Of a stretch of DNA of 64,000 bases, positions 33,559-41,900 are shown in pieces. Under the pieces are notes generated by a model that saw nothing but the letters and a program-made list of their open reading frames with translations, did no database searches and was not told the DNA's origin. Each line of letters opens with the position of its first letter. The first letter of the stretch is position 1. Where the stretch lies: the NCBI GenBank assembly GCA_041554195.1, contig JBFFMJ010000004.1, positions 1 through 64,000 of the forward strand, given 5' to 3'. The position numbers were made by a program, and so were the translations under genes. The DNA comes from JAPHSX01 sp041554195 (GTDB lineage Bacteria > Pseudomonadota > Gammaproteobacteria > Thiohalomonadales > Thiohalomonadaceae).

Positions 33559-34433
33559 TGTCCCCTATGAAAACACTCTCCCTGATCCTCACGGCCGTTA
33601 TTCTCTGGTTGCTGTCGATGGGTTTCTTTATCGTCGATGAGCGTGAACTGGCGGTTAAGTTCTGGTTCGGCGAGTTTCAACGTGCCGACTACGAGCCCGG
33701 CCTGCACTGGAAGGTGCCCTTCGCCAACTCCGTGCGTCGCTTCGACAGCCGTATCCTGACCCTGGATGCGGAGCCCGAGCGTTACCTTACGCTGGAGAAG
33801 AAGAACGTTATCGTCGATGCCTTCATCAAGTGGCGGATTCGTGACGTCGCCAACTACTACAAGACCATGGGGGGCGATGAGCGCCGCGCCGGTCAGCGCC
33901 TGTCGCAGGTGATCAAGAACGGTCTGCGTGATGAGTTTGGTAAACGTACCATTCAGGAGGCTATCTCCGGTGAACGTGCCGAGATCATGAATGTTATTAC
34001 CGCTCAAATCGAAGAGCAGGCGAAGCAGTTCGGTATCGAGGTGGTGGACGTGCGCATTAAGCGTATCGAGTTGCCTGCTGAGGTCTCCGGTTCGGTTTAT
34101 GACAGGATGGAGGCAGAGCGTTCGCGTGTTGCCAAAGACCTGCGCTCCCGTGGTAAGGAGGCCTCAGAGCGTATCCGTGCCGATGCCGACCGCCAGCGCA
34201 CTGTTATTCTGGCCGAAGCCTATCGTGATGCGGAGCGTCTGCGTGGTGAGGGCGATGGAAGTGCTGCCGAGATCTACGCCAAGGCCTTCCAGAAGGACGA
34301 GAAGTTCTACGCCTTCTACCGCAGCCTTGATGCCTACAGAAATGTCTTCAGCAAGCAGGAAGATGTACTGGTGCTCGACCCCGAGTCGGAGTTCTTTGAT
34401 TACTTCAAGGATGATAACGGGCGACGTAAGTAA
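33558..34433 (+). CDS. hflC: FtsH protease regulator HflC
   Basis: Partner of HflK in the membrane. The 291-residue protein has one N-terminal transmembrane helix (SLILTAVILWLLSMGFFIV), an SPFH domain with ELAVKFWFGEF and KKNVIVDAFIKWRI, and a long coiled coil (ERIRADADRQRTVILAEAYRDAE in pieces). The start overlaps the hflK stop by one base, implying coupled translation. A hairpin with a short T-run follows before yjeT. Confidence 0.96.
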   Translation: MSPMKTLSLILTAVILWLLSMGFFIVDERELAVKFWFGEFQRADYEPGLHWKVPFANSVRRFDSRILTLDAEPERYLTLEKKNVIVDAFIKWRIRDVANYYKTMGGDERRAGQRLSQVIKNGLRDEFGKRTIQEAISGERAEIMNVITAQIEEQAKQFGIEVVDVRIKRIELPAEVSGSVYDRMEAERSRVAKDLRSRGKEASERIRADADRQRTVILAEAYRDAERLRGEGDGSAAEIYAKAFQKDEKFYAFYRSLDAYRNVFSKQEDVLVLDPESEFFDYFKDDNGRRK

Positions 34434-34451
34434 GAAGCTGGCATAATGTGC

Positions 34452-34485
34452 GCCGGGTAGCGTTTAGCGTTACCCGGCATTTTTG
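34452..34485 (+). terminator. hairpin after hflC, probable partial terminator
   Basis: GCCGGGTA (34452-34459) pairs with TACCCGGC (34471-34478), followed by ATTTTTG. It lies before yjeT-hisZ-purA and may lower read-through into them. Confidence 0.7.
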
Positions 34486-34503
34486 TGTTTGGGGGTTTTA
34501 TTT

Positions 34504-34692
34504 ATGTCTGAGCTTTGGACCGCGCTGGCGCTGGTGATGGTAATTGAGGGGCTGTTGCCCGCGATTACCCCCAAAGGGTATCGCAAGGCGATGCTTTCAA
34601 TGGCGCAGATGGATTCACGCTCGATTCGTATCACGGGGCTGGTAATTATGATTACCGGTGCCCTGTTTCTCTATTTTCTAAAGAACGGCTAG
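34504..34692 (+). CDS. yjeT: DUF2065 family small membrane protein (YjeT)
   Basis: A 62-residue protein with two hydrophobic helices, ALALVMVIEGLLPAIT and ITGLVIMITGALFLYFL, and the conserved PKGYRKAMLSMAQMD between them. This is the DUF2065 pattern, and its place between hflC and hisZ/purA is the standard one. Function unknown. The start at 34504 is chosen over one seven codons upstream that falls in the hairpin tail. Its stop is two bases before the hisZ start. Confidence 0.88.
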   Translation: MSELWTALALVMVIEGLLPAITPKGYRKAMLSMAQMDSRSIRITGLVIMITGALFLYFLKNG

Positions 34693-34694
34693 TC

Positions 34695-35876
34695 ATGGAA
34701 AACGAACGTTGGTTGTTGCCTGAGGGCATTGAAGAGCTGCTGCCGCCGCGCGCGGCACAACTGGAGTCAACACTGCGCCAGTTGCTCGATCTGTATAACA
34801 GCTGGGGCTATGAGCTGGTGATGCCCCCGTTTATCGAGTACCTGGAGTCGCTGCTGATCGGCACCGGCGATGACCTCGACCGTCACACCTTCAAGCTTAC
34901 CGACCGCTTGACCGGTCGGCTGATGGGGGTGCGATCTGACATGACGCCACAGGTGGCACGCATCGATGCCCACCTGCTGCGTCGTGAAGAGCCGACCCGT
35001 CTCTGTTACATGGGTACCACCCTTAATGCGGTACCCAGGACCCATGGTGGCAGCCGCACCCCGATGCAGGTGGGGGCCGAGCTTTACGGTCACGCCGGGG
35101 CGGAGTCGGATATCGAGGTATTGCGCTTGATGGTCACTACCCTGCAGCAGGCGGGGCTGGGGAAGATCTATCTGGACCTGGGCCACGTTGGGATCTTCCG
35201 CAGCCTGGCCGAGGCGGCGGGCCTTGAGCCCGCCTTTGAGGCACAGCTGTTCGATGCGCTGCAACGCAAATCGACACCGGATATCGACGAGCTGCTGGCA
35301 ACTACACGGTTAGCCGAGCCCTATGCCTCTATCTTTGCTGAGCTGGCCGAGTTACACGGCGATGAGTCGGTGCTGGATACTGCTGCCGAGCTCTTCGCCA
35401 ATGCCGGTGAGTCGGTGGCAGGGGCGCTGGACAACCTGCGCCAGATCGCCGTGGCGGCGCGCGGCTTTGAGGGGGTTGCACTGCACTTTGACCTCGCCGA
35501 GCTGCGCGGCTACCACTACCATACCGGCGTGGTCTTCTCCGCCTTTGTTGCGGGCGAAGGTCAGGCCATCGCCCAGGGCGGTCGCTACGATGATGTCGGC
35601 AAGGTCTTTGGCCGTGCCCGCCCGGCCACCGGCTTTAGCACCGACCTGCGCAAGGTACTGTCGCTAGTCACTGCCACAAGCCCCGGGGTTCGTGGTATCT
35701 TTGCACCCTGTGGTGACGATGCAGTCCTGCTGGCTGCCATCCAGGCCCTGCGCAGTACCGGCGAGCGGGTGATTCAGGCCCTGCCGGGACAGCCGGGCGC
35801 TGCCGCTGAAATGGGGTGTGATCGCGAACTGCAACTGCTGAAAGGTGAGTGGCAGCCGGTCGCGGCGAAAAAATAA
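34695..35876 (+). CDS. hisZ: ATP phosphoribosyltransferase regulatory subunit HisZ
   Basis: A HisRS-like protein without aminoacylation activity that makes the short form of HisG active in the first step of histidine synthesis. The 393-residue protein has class II synthetase motifs: YELVMPPFIEYLESLL, RSDMTPQVARI and LCYMGTTLNAV. GGRYDDVGKVFGRARPATGFS is the histidine-site region. Its presence implies that the genome carries the short HisG. It sits directly after yjeT and before purA. Confidence 0.94.
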   Translation: MENERWLLPEGIEELLPPRAAQLESTLRQLLDLYNSWGYELVMPPFIEYLESLLIGTGDDLDRHTFKLTDRLTGRLMGVRSDMTPQVARIDAHLLRREEPTRLCYMGTTLNAVPRTHGGSRTPMQVGAELYGHAGAESDIEVLRLMVTTLQQAGLGKIYLDLGHVGIFRSLAEAAGLEPAFEAQLFDALQRKSTPDIDELLATTRLAEPYASIFAELAELHGDESVLDTAAELFANAGESVAGALDNLRQIAVAARGFEGVALHFDLAELRGYHYHTGVVFSAFVAGEGQAIAQGGRYDDVGKVFGRARPATGFSTDLRKVLSLVTATSPGVRGIFAPCGDDAVLLAAIQALRSTGERVIQALPGQPGAAAEMGCDRELQLLKGEWQPVAAKK

Positions 35877-35994
35877 GTTTATCGCTTCACAGGTTTTTTT
35901 TTCTTTTCACAAAAGATTTCACATAGCACTATGGCGTCTTTGTGCCGGTTATTTGCCGGCAGTGTCTGGTTGTGTGTGAACTGAGAGCAAGATT

Positions 35995-37308
35995 ATGGGT
36001 AAGAACGTTGTCGTAGTCGGGACCCAATGGGGTGATGAGGGCAAGGGCAAGGTCGTCGACCTGCTGACCGAGACCGCGCACGCGGTGGTACGCTTCCAGG
36101 GCGGCCACAATGCAGGTCACACCCTCGTAATTGATGGCAAGAAGACTGTCCTGCACCTGATCCCCTCAGGCATCCTGCGCGCAGGCGTAGAGTGCATGAT
36201 CGGTAACGGCGTGGTGCTCGCCCCCGATGCGCTGATGAGCGAGCTCAACATGCTGGAGGAGAGCGGTGTACCCGCCTCCGAGCGGCTGAAGATCTCCGAG
36301 GCCTGCACCCTGATCCTGCCTTACCACATAGCCCTCGATCAGGCCCGTGAGCTGGCCCGTGGCAAGAAGGCCATCGGCACCACTGGTCGCGGTATCGGCC
36401 CGGCCTACGAGGACAAGATTTCACGTCGCGGCCTCAAGGTGGGCGACATGATGGATAGTGCCCGTTTCGCCGCCCGTCTCGAAGAGGTGCTGGAATATCA
36501 CAACTTCACCCTGGCCAACTACTTCAAGACCGACACCGTCGATTTCCAGAAGACCCTGGACGAAGGTCTAGCGATGGCCGAGCGTATGCGCCCGATGGTC
36601 GCCGATGTCACCGGCCTGCTGCACCAGTACCGTGCCGAGGGTAAGAACATCATGTTCGAAGGCGCGCAGGGCACCCTGCTCGACATAGACCACGGTACCT
36701 ACCCCTACGTCACCAGTTCCAACCCCACTGCCGGTGGTGCCTGCACCGGTACCGGCGTTGGTCCGCGTGACCTCGACTACATCCTCGGCATCACCAAGGC
36801 CTACACCACCCGCGTCGGTGGCGGCCCGTTCCCCACCGAGCTGTATGATGGCGATAAATTCAAAGACCCCATGGGTAAGCACATGGCAGAGGTAGGTCAT
36901 GAGATCGGTGCCTCGACCGGCCGTCCCCGTCGTTGCGGCTGGTTTGATGCCGTATCGATGCGCCGCTCCGCCGAGATCAACTCCCTTACCGGTATCTGCC
37001 TGACCAAGATGGATGTCCTCGATGGCCTTGAGACCCTCAAAATCGCCACCGGCTACAAGGCCAACGGCAAGACCCTCGATGCACCGCCCATCGGTGCCGA
37101 TGCCTATGAGCAGTGCGAGCCCGAGTACATCGAAGTTCCCGGCTGGTCAGAGACCACCGTAGGGGTTCGTAGCTACGATGAGCTGCCAGCAAATGCCAAG
37201 GCCTATATCAAGAAGATTGAAGAGCTGCTGGGCGTACCGGTGGATATTATCTCTACCGGGCCGGATCGCGCCGATACCATTATTGTGCGGGATCCTTATC
37301 AGGTTTGA
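35995..37308 (+). CDS. purA: adenylosuccinate synthase
   Basis: Converts IMP, aspartate and GTP to adenylosuccinate. The 437-residue protein opens MGKNVVVVGTQWGDEGKGKVVDLL, with the P-loop and catalytic aspartate. It has FQGGHNAGHTLV, the second catalytic histidine region, GRGIGPAYEDKISRRGL, and the GTP-specificity TKMDVLDGL. It follows hisZ by 118 bases and ends at a strong terminator. Confidence 0.97.
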   Translation: MGKNVVVVGTQWGDEGKGKVVDLLTETAHAVVRFQGGHNAGHTLVIDGKKTVLHLIPSGILRAGVECMIGNGVVLAPDALMSELNMLEESGVPASERLKISEACTLILPYHIALDQARELARGKKAIGTTGRGIGPAYEDKISRRGLKVGDMMDSARFAARLEEVLEYHNFTLANYFKTDTVDFQKTLDEGLAMAERMRPMVADVTGLLHQYRAEGKNIMFEGAQGTLLDIDHGTYPYVTSSNPTAGGACTGTGVGPRDLDYILGITKAYTTRVGGGPFPTELYDGDKFKDPMGKHMAEVGHEIGASTGRPRRCGWFDAVSMRRSAEINSLTGICLTKMDVLDGLETLKIATGYKANGKTLDAPPIGADAYEQCEPEYIEVPGWSETTVGVRSYDELPANAKAYIKKIEELLGVPVDIISTGPDRADTIIVRDPYQV

Positions 37309-37330
37309 GGTTGCTCAAACTGGTAGTGCG

Positions 37331-37362
37331 AAAAAGGGGCCTCTTTTCGGGCCCTTTTTTTT
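37331..37362 (+). terminator. intrinsic terminator of purA
   Basis: AAAAAGGGGCC and GGGCCCTTTTTTTT form a stem with one bulged G and a T-run. Confidence 0.85.
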
Positions 37363-37398
37363 GTGGAATTTTTTGGGCTTCTTGCTAATAGTTGCTGT

Positions 37399-37445
37399 TA
37401 TTGCGAGCGAAGCGAGGCAATTTCTATGTGTGTCGTTGCCACGAT
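37399..37445 (+). repeat. partial dispersed palindromic repeat (ATTGCGAGCGAAGCGAGGCAA type)
   Basis: TTGCGAGCGAAGCGAGGCAA followed about 15 bases later by GTTGCCACGA. This resembles the end and inner stem of a palindromic element that I remember as widespread in gammaproteobacterial intergenic regions. Only one end is recognisable here. Recognition is from memory. Confidence 0.4.
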
Positions 37446-37783
37446 GATTAATTAGATGCGGGGTTCCACCCCTGCGTGTTGTGTTCATTTCATTGTCACG
37501 TGACAAAGCGACGAAGCTAAGAAAACGGGCACCACCACACCGCCATTAGGGTTCTCTGTGCTGCTTTTGGCATATCCGTGTGCCTCACTCTTCAGGCGGC
37601 GATGTGAAAGGGGAGGGGTGAACAATCCTAGCCGGTAAAGTGGTAGTTTTTAACTGACATTAACACTTCGCCCTTCTCCATATAGACAATCACTGCATAG
37701 TTGACCGGCTGGGGACGGGAATAGTTCGTAAATTTTGGCGACGGGAGGGTCAAAGCTGTAAGACCTTGAGGTTAGGAAAACAA

Positions 37784-37811
37784 AAAGCCCACCTACAAGT
37801 TGGTGGGCTTT
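37784..37811. terminator. stable hairpin, probable terminator of the NTF2-like gene
   Basis: AAAGCCCACC (37784-37793) pairs perfectly with GGTGGGCTTT (37802-37811). The A-run on the left gives a T-run on the minus strand, so it can end the minus-strand gene that stops at 37924. Confidence 0.75.
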
Positions 37812-37923
37812 GGTTTTGAGTCCGCGCCTTATGATTAATCGCCATTTCCCACATACTCTTCCGTGGACAAAGGAGCTGCCCGTGCAATGCAACAGACCAA
37901 TGCCTCGAAGTAGCACGGTACTT

Positions 37924-38328
37924 CTAGACGATAGGGCAATGCTTCTTGGCTTCAATATTCAGAATCTGTTCCCGCACCACGCGCCACTGACCGTCCTGCT
38001 CCTGATGCAGGGTGACTTCTTTCTTGATCTCAATGCACTGCTTGGCGTGATCTTTCATCACCTCCTGTACGCTAAAGGTGATGATTTGCGGGCGGGTGCT
38101 GAGAATGGTGGGTTCGCGGTAGAGCAGGCTGTGTAGCAGCTTTTTCTTAAATTCGTTGTGTCGGCGCTTTTTCCAGCCCTTGTAGTCGATACGGTCAACA
38201 CCGGGGATGCCAAGCACGATAACATTCTCTGAGACCAGTGCCATGTGGGCGTCAAGATCCCAGGTCGCGGCGCTAAAGGCGATCTCGTTGAGCCAGTTCT
38301 TGATGATGTTGTTACTTTCCGTGCTCAT
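37924..38328 (-). CDS. small NTF2-like (SnoaL-type) protein, tentative
   Basis: A 134-residue cytoplasmic protein. The order of one N-terminal helix (NIIKNWLNEIAFSAATWDLDAHMALVS in pieces), a short VIVLGIPGVDRIDYKGW hairpin and C-terminal strands (CIEIKKEVTLHQEQDGQWRVVREQILNIE in pieces) resembles the NTF2/SnoaL cone fold, where small ligands bind or which acts as a dimer scaffold. No catalytic residue set was recognised. It is a lone gene between two non-coding regions with a hairpin downstream. Confidence 0.65.
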   Translation of the reverse strand: MSTESNNIIKNWLNEIAFSAATWDLDAHMALVSENVIVLGIPGVDRIDYKGWKKRRHNEFKKKLLHSLLYREPTILSTRPQIITFSVQEVMKDHAKQCIEIKKEVTLHQEQDGQWRVVREQILNIEAKKHCPIV

Positions 38329-38755
38329 TTATTTTTTTTTCTAATATTTGGTGAGAAGTGCATATATAACTCCTTCTTTGAGGAGATAGACGCATACTAG
38401 TTGTTCCACCTCCATTCATCAATCCCTTAACTGTGACCTACTGCAGAGTGGAGTTCCGTTCTGGTCTGTAGCGACACCGTTTCCTTTCGTATCGATCGAC
38501 TACACTCATGGCATATCAGCCAAACTCGAGTAATGCGCACAGGGATAGCATGGCATGGGTTTCAGTAGTGAGGCTCAGTTAGTTGGTGTTCACTTACTTG
38601 CTGGCTCTATTTATACGCCGATTGGCTAGGTGGTTCTGATGGTCTCGGTTGGAATGATACTGGAGCGGGTTGCCAGCGCTATTCATCCCCACCTGACCCA
38701 GACCGAGATCTTTGGCGATGATTGGTGATGAGTGGTGCTGCCACTCGGAGCGAAT
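38329..38755. other. 430-base region without a recognisable gene
   Basis: Nothing definite. A 29-codon frame, 38639-38728, reads MVSVGMILERVASAIHPHLT and ends FGDDW; it has no clear ribosome site and may be the end of a lost gene. Otherwise no repeat or hairpin of note was seen. Confidence 0.4.
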
Positions 38756-39667
38756 TTATTTTGTTGGCAGTCCCTTCTCGCGAAGTTGCTGAATAAAGGC
38801 CTCGGCAACGGCGTTATTCAGGTTGGTGCGGGTACGGGCGATCCACAGGGTGCGTTTGATTCGCAATCCCTGGATTTTGATGTGGTAGAGATCCTGTTCG
38901 GCCAGGGCTTCTTCTACGGCAAATTGTGGCAAGAAGCTGACGTGCTTGCCGTGTTCCAGCATCTCGACGATGGTGTCAGTAGAGCCCACCTCCATATTAA
39001 TAGGGATACTCTGAATGCCGATATCCTGCAGTGCCTTGTCAAGAATGATGCGCATCGAAGACTGCGGCTCGCGCAGTACATAGTTGAGTTGATCCAGTTC
39101 GGTGAGCGGGATGAGATCACTGCCCCATAGCGGGTGGTGGGGGCCACAGACTAGTACGATCTCATCGTCCAGCCACTTCTGTACCAGAATATCGGGGTGA
39201 TCCGGGGCCTGTTCCAGCAAGGCGATATCAACCAGCCCCGTGGCCAGGTGGGTCTGGATACGGCGGGTATAGCCCATGCGGCTTTCGATGCGATAGTCGG
39301 GGTGGGTCTCGGAGAAGGCGAGCAGTAGCTGGGGCAGCATATGCTCACCGATGGCAAAGGTGACCTCTAGGCGCAGCCGGTTCTGACCGACGCGCATCGA
39401 TTCCAGGTCATCAAGCAGGGTCGCCTGGTGATCCAGTACCAGCTGGGCGTAGGCGTAGACTCGTTCACCGGCCGGGGTCAGTTCCAGCCGACGCCCCTCG
39501 CGCTGCATCAGTGGGGTGCCGTAGCAGCTGTCCAGCGCACGAAGGCGCTTGGTAACGGCAGGTTGACCGATGTGCAGGGCATGGCCGGCCTGTTCCACAC
39601 CACCCAGTTCAACCACCGCACGCAGAGTGGCCAGTCCTTTTAAATCAGGGAGGTTGTTATATTCCAT
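38756..39667 (-). CDS. LysR-family transcriptional regulator
   Basis: A 303-residue LysR-type regulator. The N-terminal winged helix (about 10-65) contains the family pattern GGVEQAGHALHIGQPAVTKR and LMQREGRRLELTPAGE. The effector domain follows from about residue 95. It is divergent from the SLC13-NhaD genes, the classic layout for a LysR regulator and its target. A perfect palindrome with the T-N11-A form overlaps its own start codon and a second copy lies 130 bases away near the permease gene, so it probably represses itself. No ribosome site is visible before the ATG. Confidence 0.9.
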   Translation of the reverse strand: MEYNNLPDLKGLATLRAVVELGGVEQAGHALHIGQPAVTKRLRALDSCYGTPLMQREGRRLELTPAGERVYAYAQLVLDHQATLLDDLESMRVGQNRLRLEVTFAIGEHMLPQLLLAFSETHPDYRIESRMGYTRRIQTHLATGLVDIALLEQAPDHPDILVQKWLDDEIVLVCGPHHPLWGSDLIPLTELDQLNYVLREPQSSMRIILDKALQDIGIQSIPINMEVGSTDTIVEMLEHGKHVSFLPQFAVEEALAEQDLYHIKIQGLRIKRTLWIARTRTNLNNAVAEAFIQQLREKGLPTK

Positions 39668-39678
39668 TTTGGAATATT
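39661..39678. promoter_or_regulatory. LysR-type operator, copy 1, over the lysR start codon
   Basis: ATTCCA-TTT-TGGAAT (39661-39675) is a perfect inverted repeat of the T-N11-A form. The 17-base string TTCCATTTTGGAATATT (39662-39678) recurs at 39792. It covers the regulator's start codon (39665-39667). Confidence 0.65.
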
Positions 39679-39791
39679 ACTGTATTGCGATTCATTTGAA
39701 TAGCGTTTGCACAACAGGCATTATGCCGCGTCGTTCCGACGGTTACGCTTCTGTTTGGGCCTTTCCCATTACTATGAAGAGTGTAGTGAAT

Positions 39792-39808
39792 TTCCATTTT
39801 GGAATATT
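39792..39808. promoter_or_regulatory. LysR-type operator, copy 2, upstream of the SLC13 gene
   Basis: The same 17 bases, TTCCATTTTGGAATATT, 130 bases from copy 1 and about 85 bases before the permease start. The palindromic core TTCCA-TTT-TGGAA is intact. Confidence 0.65.
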
Positions 39809-39893
39809 CATTAGCGTGCTTTTTGCCAAAAAAGCGTGGCTGTGAACCCCATATTCGCCCTTTTGGGCATAGATAACCTTTAAGGAGACCTGC

Positions 39894-41879
39894 ATGACCG
39901 CCCTTGCCGATGAAGAGCAGACTAAGAAAATGGTATTGCCCCCCTCAGCCAAACAGTGGATTGCCGCAGGCCTCTTTGCCCTGTTGGCCATCTACCTCGC
40001 CTCGGTAGTGCCTACCGTTGAGATCGCATGGGTAACCTCCCTGCTGGTACTTACCATCTATCTTTTTGCCTTTGAGGTGGTCGGTGTGGATGTGGCGGCG
40101 ACCACGGTTATGGTGCTGCTGGGTCTCACCTCGATACTGGCCCCGTTGATGGGGCTGGAGCATGGGCTGGTTGACACCAAGCACCTGTTCGACGGCTTTG
40201 CCTCCAACGCGGTGATCTCGATCATCGCGGTGATGATCATCGGCGCAGGTCTCGATAAGACCGGACTGATGGGTAAGGTGGCCAACTTTATTCTTAAAAT
40301 TGGCGGCACTACCGAGGGGCGCATTATCCCCATCATCTCCGGTACCGTCGGTTTTATCTCCTCGTTCATGCAGAACGTGGGCGCCGCGGCGCTGTTCCTG
40401 CCGGTAGTCTCACGTATCTCTGCCCGCTCCGGTCTGCCGATGTCTCGCCTGCTGATGCCAATGGGCTTTACCGCCATCCTCGGTGGCACCATGACTATGA
40501 TTGGCTCCTCGCCGCTGATCCTGCTTAATGACCTGATCCTTACCTCCAACAAGGCGCTGCCTGAAGCACAGCAGATGGATACCTGGGGCCTGTTCTCGGT
40601 GACCCCCGTCGGTATCGCGCTGATCGCTACCGGCATCCTTTACTTTGTGATTGCTGGGCGTTTTGTACTACCGACCAGCAAGGGTGGTGACGATGCGACC
40701 TCCGGGCAGCGAGCTGCGGATTACTTCGACGAGCTCTACGGAGTCGACTACGAGGTCTATGAAGTTATTGTTCCAGCGGATAGCAAGCTGATCGGTCGCA
40801 GTCTCGATGAGATTGAGGGTAGCTGCAAGATTCGTATCGTGGCGGTAGAGAAGGGCGACGGCCTGCGCTTTGGTGCCAACAGTGTGGATCGTTCCACCGG
40901 TATTGAAGCCGGTACCCTTCTTGGTGTACTGGGCGATGATGAGAACTTTGCCAAGTTTGTTGAGGCCGCCAAGGTTGATGTGAAGAGCGAGTTGGATGTC
41001 TTCTCTGATGCGCTGATTCCTACCAAGGCGGGTATTGCCGAGGTGGTTATTCCACCGGGTTCCAACCTGATTGGCAAGACCGCACGCGACGTGTGGATGC
41101 GCAAGACCTATGGCCTGTCGCTGATGGCGATCAACCGTGGTGGCGAGACCATCACCCGTGAGGGTGGCGGTGTCCGCGATACCGCCTTCCAGGCCGGTGA
41201 TGCGCTGGTGGTACACACCGCATGGGGGGACTTGGCCCGTCTGGAAAAAGATCGCAATTTTGTTATCGTTACCACCGAGTATCCGCACGAAGAGCTGCGT
41301 CCGAACAAGCTGCTGCCGGCGCTGATCTTCTTTGCTACCGCGCTGGTACTGATCTTCATGGATGTACGCCTCTCTGTTGCACTGCTGACCGGTGCCATGG
41401 GGATGGTGCTGACCAAGGTGCTGACCATTGAGGAGGCCTACGAGGCGGTGAGCTGGAAGACCGTGTTCCTGCTTGCCTCCCTGATCCCACTCGGCCTGGC
41501 GGTAGAGACCAGCGGTACGGCCAAATGGATTGCCGCTGAGGTGGTGGAGCTGGTGGGCAATGCCGCACCGTGGGTGATTCAGGGCGCGATTGCCGTACTG
41601 GCGACCTTCTTCACCCTGGTGATGTCGAATGTGGGAGCCACCGTATTGCTGGTGCCTCTCGCGGTGAACATCGCCATTCAGGTAGGTGCCGATCCGGCTG
41701 TGTATGCACTGACCGTGGCCATTGCCACTTCCAACTCCTTCCTCATCCCCACCCACCAGGTGAACGCCCTGATCATGGGCCCGGGTGGTTACCGCGTGCC
41801 TGACTTCATGAAGGCGGGCGGTATCATGACCATCCTGTTCCTGGTGGTGATGATGGTGATGATGAATCTTGTCTTCTAA
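39894..41879 (+). CDS. SLC13-family permease with two RCK_C domains
   Basis: A 661-residue inner-membrane transporter of the SLC13/DASS (CitMHS-like) type, with about six helices on each side of a cytoplasmic insert. The insert has two RCK_C (TrkA-C) domains, about residues 284-365 (YEVIVPADSKLIGRSLDEIEG) and 379-460 (AEVVIPPGSNLIGKTARDV). Motifs SSFMQNVGAAALFLPV and SNVGATVLLVPLAVNIA mark the two pseudo-symmetric halves. Members move sulfate, dicarboxylates or similar anions with sodium; the substrate here cannot be told. AAGGAG precedes the ATG. It is followed 21 bases later by nhaD, suggesting linked sodium cycling. Confidence 0.88.
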   Translation: MTALADEEQTKKMVLPPSAKQWIAAGLFALLAIYLASVVPTVEIAWVTSLLVLTIYLFAFEVVGVDVAATTVMVLLGLTSILAPLMGLEHGLVDTKHLFDGFASNAVISIIAVMIIGAGLDKTGLMGKVANFILKIGGTTEGRIIPIISGTVGFISSFMQNVGAAALFLPVVSRISARSGLPMSRLLMPMGFTAILGGTMTMIGSSPLILLNDLILTSNKALPEAQQMDTWGLFSVTPVGIALIATGILYFVIAGRFVLPTSKGGDDATSGQRAADYFDELYGVDYEVYEVIVPADSKLIGRSLDEIEGSCKIRIVAVEKGDGLRFGANSVDRSTGIEAGTLLGVLGDDENFAKFVEAAKVDVKSELDVFSDALIPTKAGIAEVVIPPGSNLIGKTARDVWMRKTYGLSLMAINRGGETITREGGGVRDTAFQAGDALVVHTAWGDLARLEKDRNFVIVTTEYPHEELRPNKLLPALIFFATALVLIFMDVRLSVALLTGAMGMVLTKVLTIEEAYEAVSWKTVFLLASLIPLGLAVETSGTAKWIAAEVVELVGNAAPWVIQGAIAVLATFFTLVMSNVGATVLLVPLAVNIAIQVGADPAVYALTVAIATSNSFLIPTHQVNALIMGPGGYRVPDFMKAGGIMTILFLVVMMVMMNLVF

Positions 41880-41900
41880 GTAACGATTTCGAGAATAAAT

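Larger units (their letters stand above)
37363..37923. other. 560-base non-coding region after purA
   Basis: No convincing gene. It holds a degenerate dispersed-repeat fragment (37399-37445), a perfect 14-bp palindrome TTGTCACGTGACAA (37493-37506), and a stable hairpin at 37784-37811. A 101-codon minus-strand frame at 37650-37955 overlaps the next gene and the hairpin and has no recognisable motif. Confidence 0.5.

Noticed and set aside
37493..37506. TTGTCACGTGACAA as a regulator site
   Set aside because: It is a perfect palindrome, but it lies far from any gene start, so it is reported only as part of a repeat remnant.
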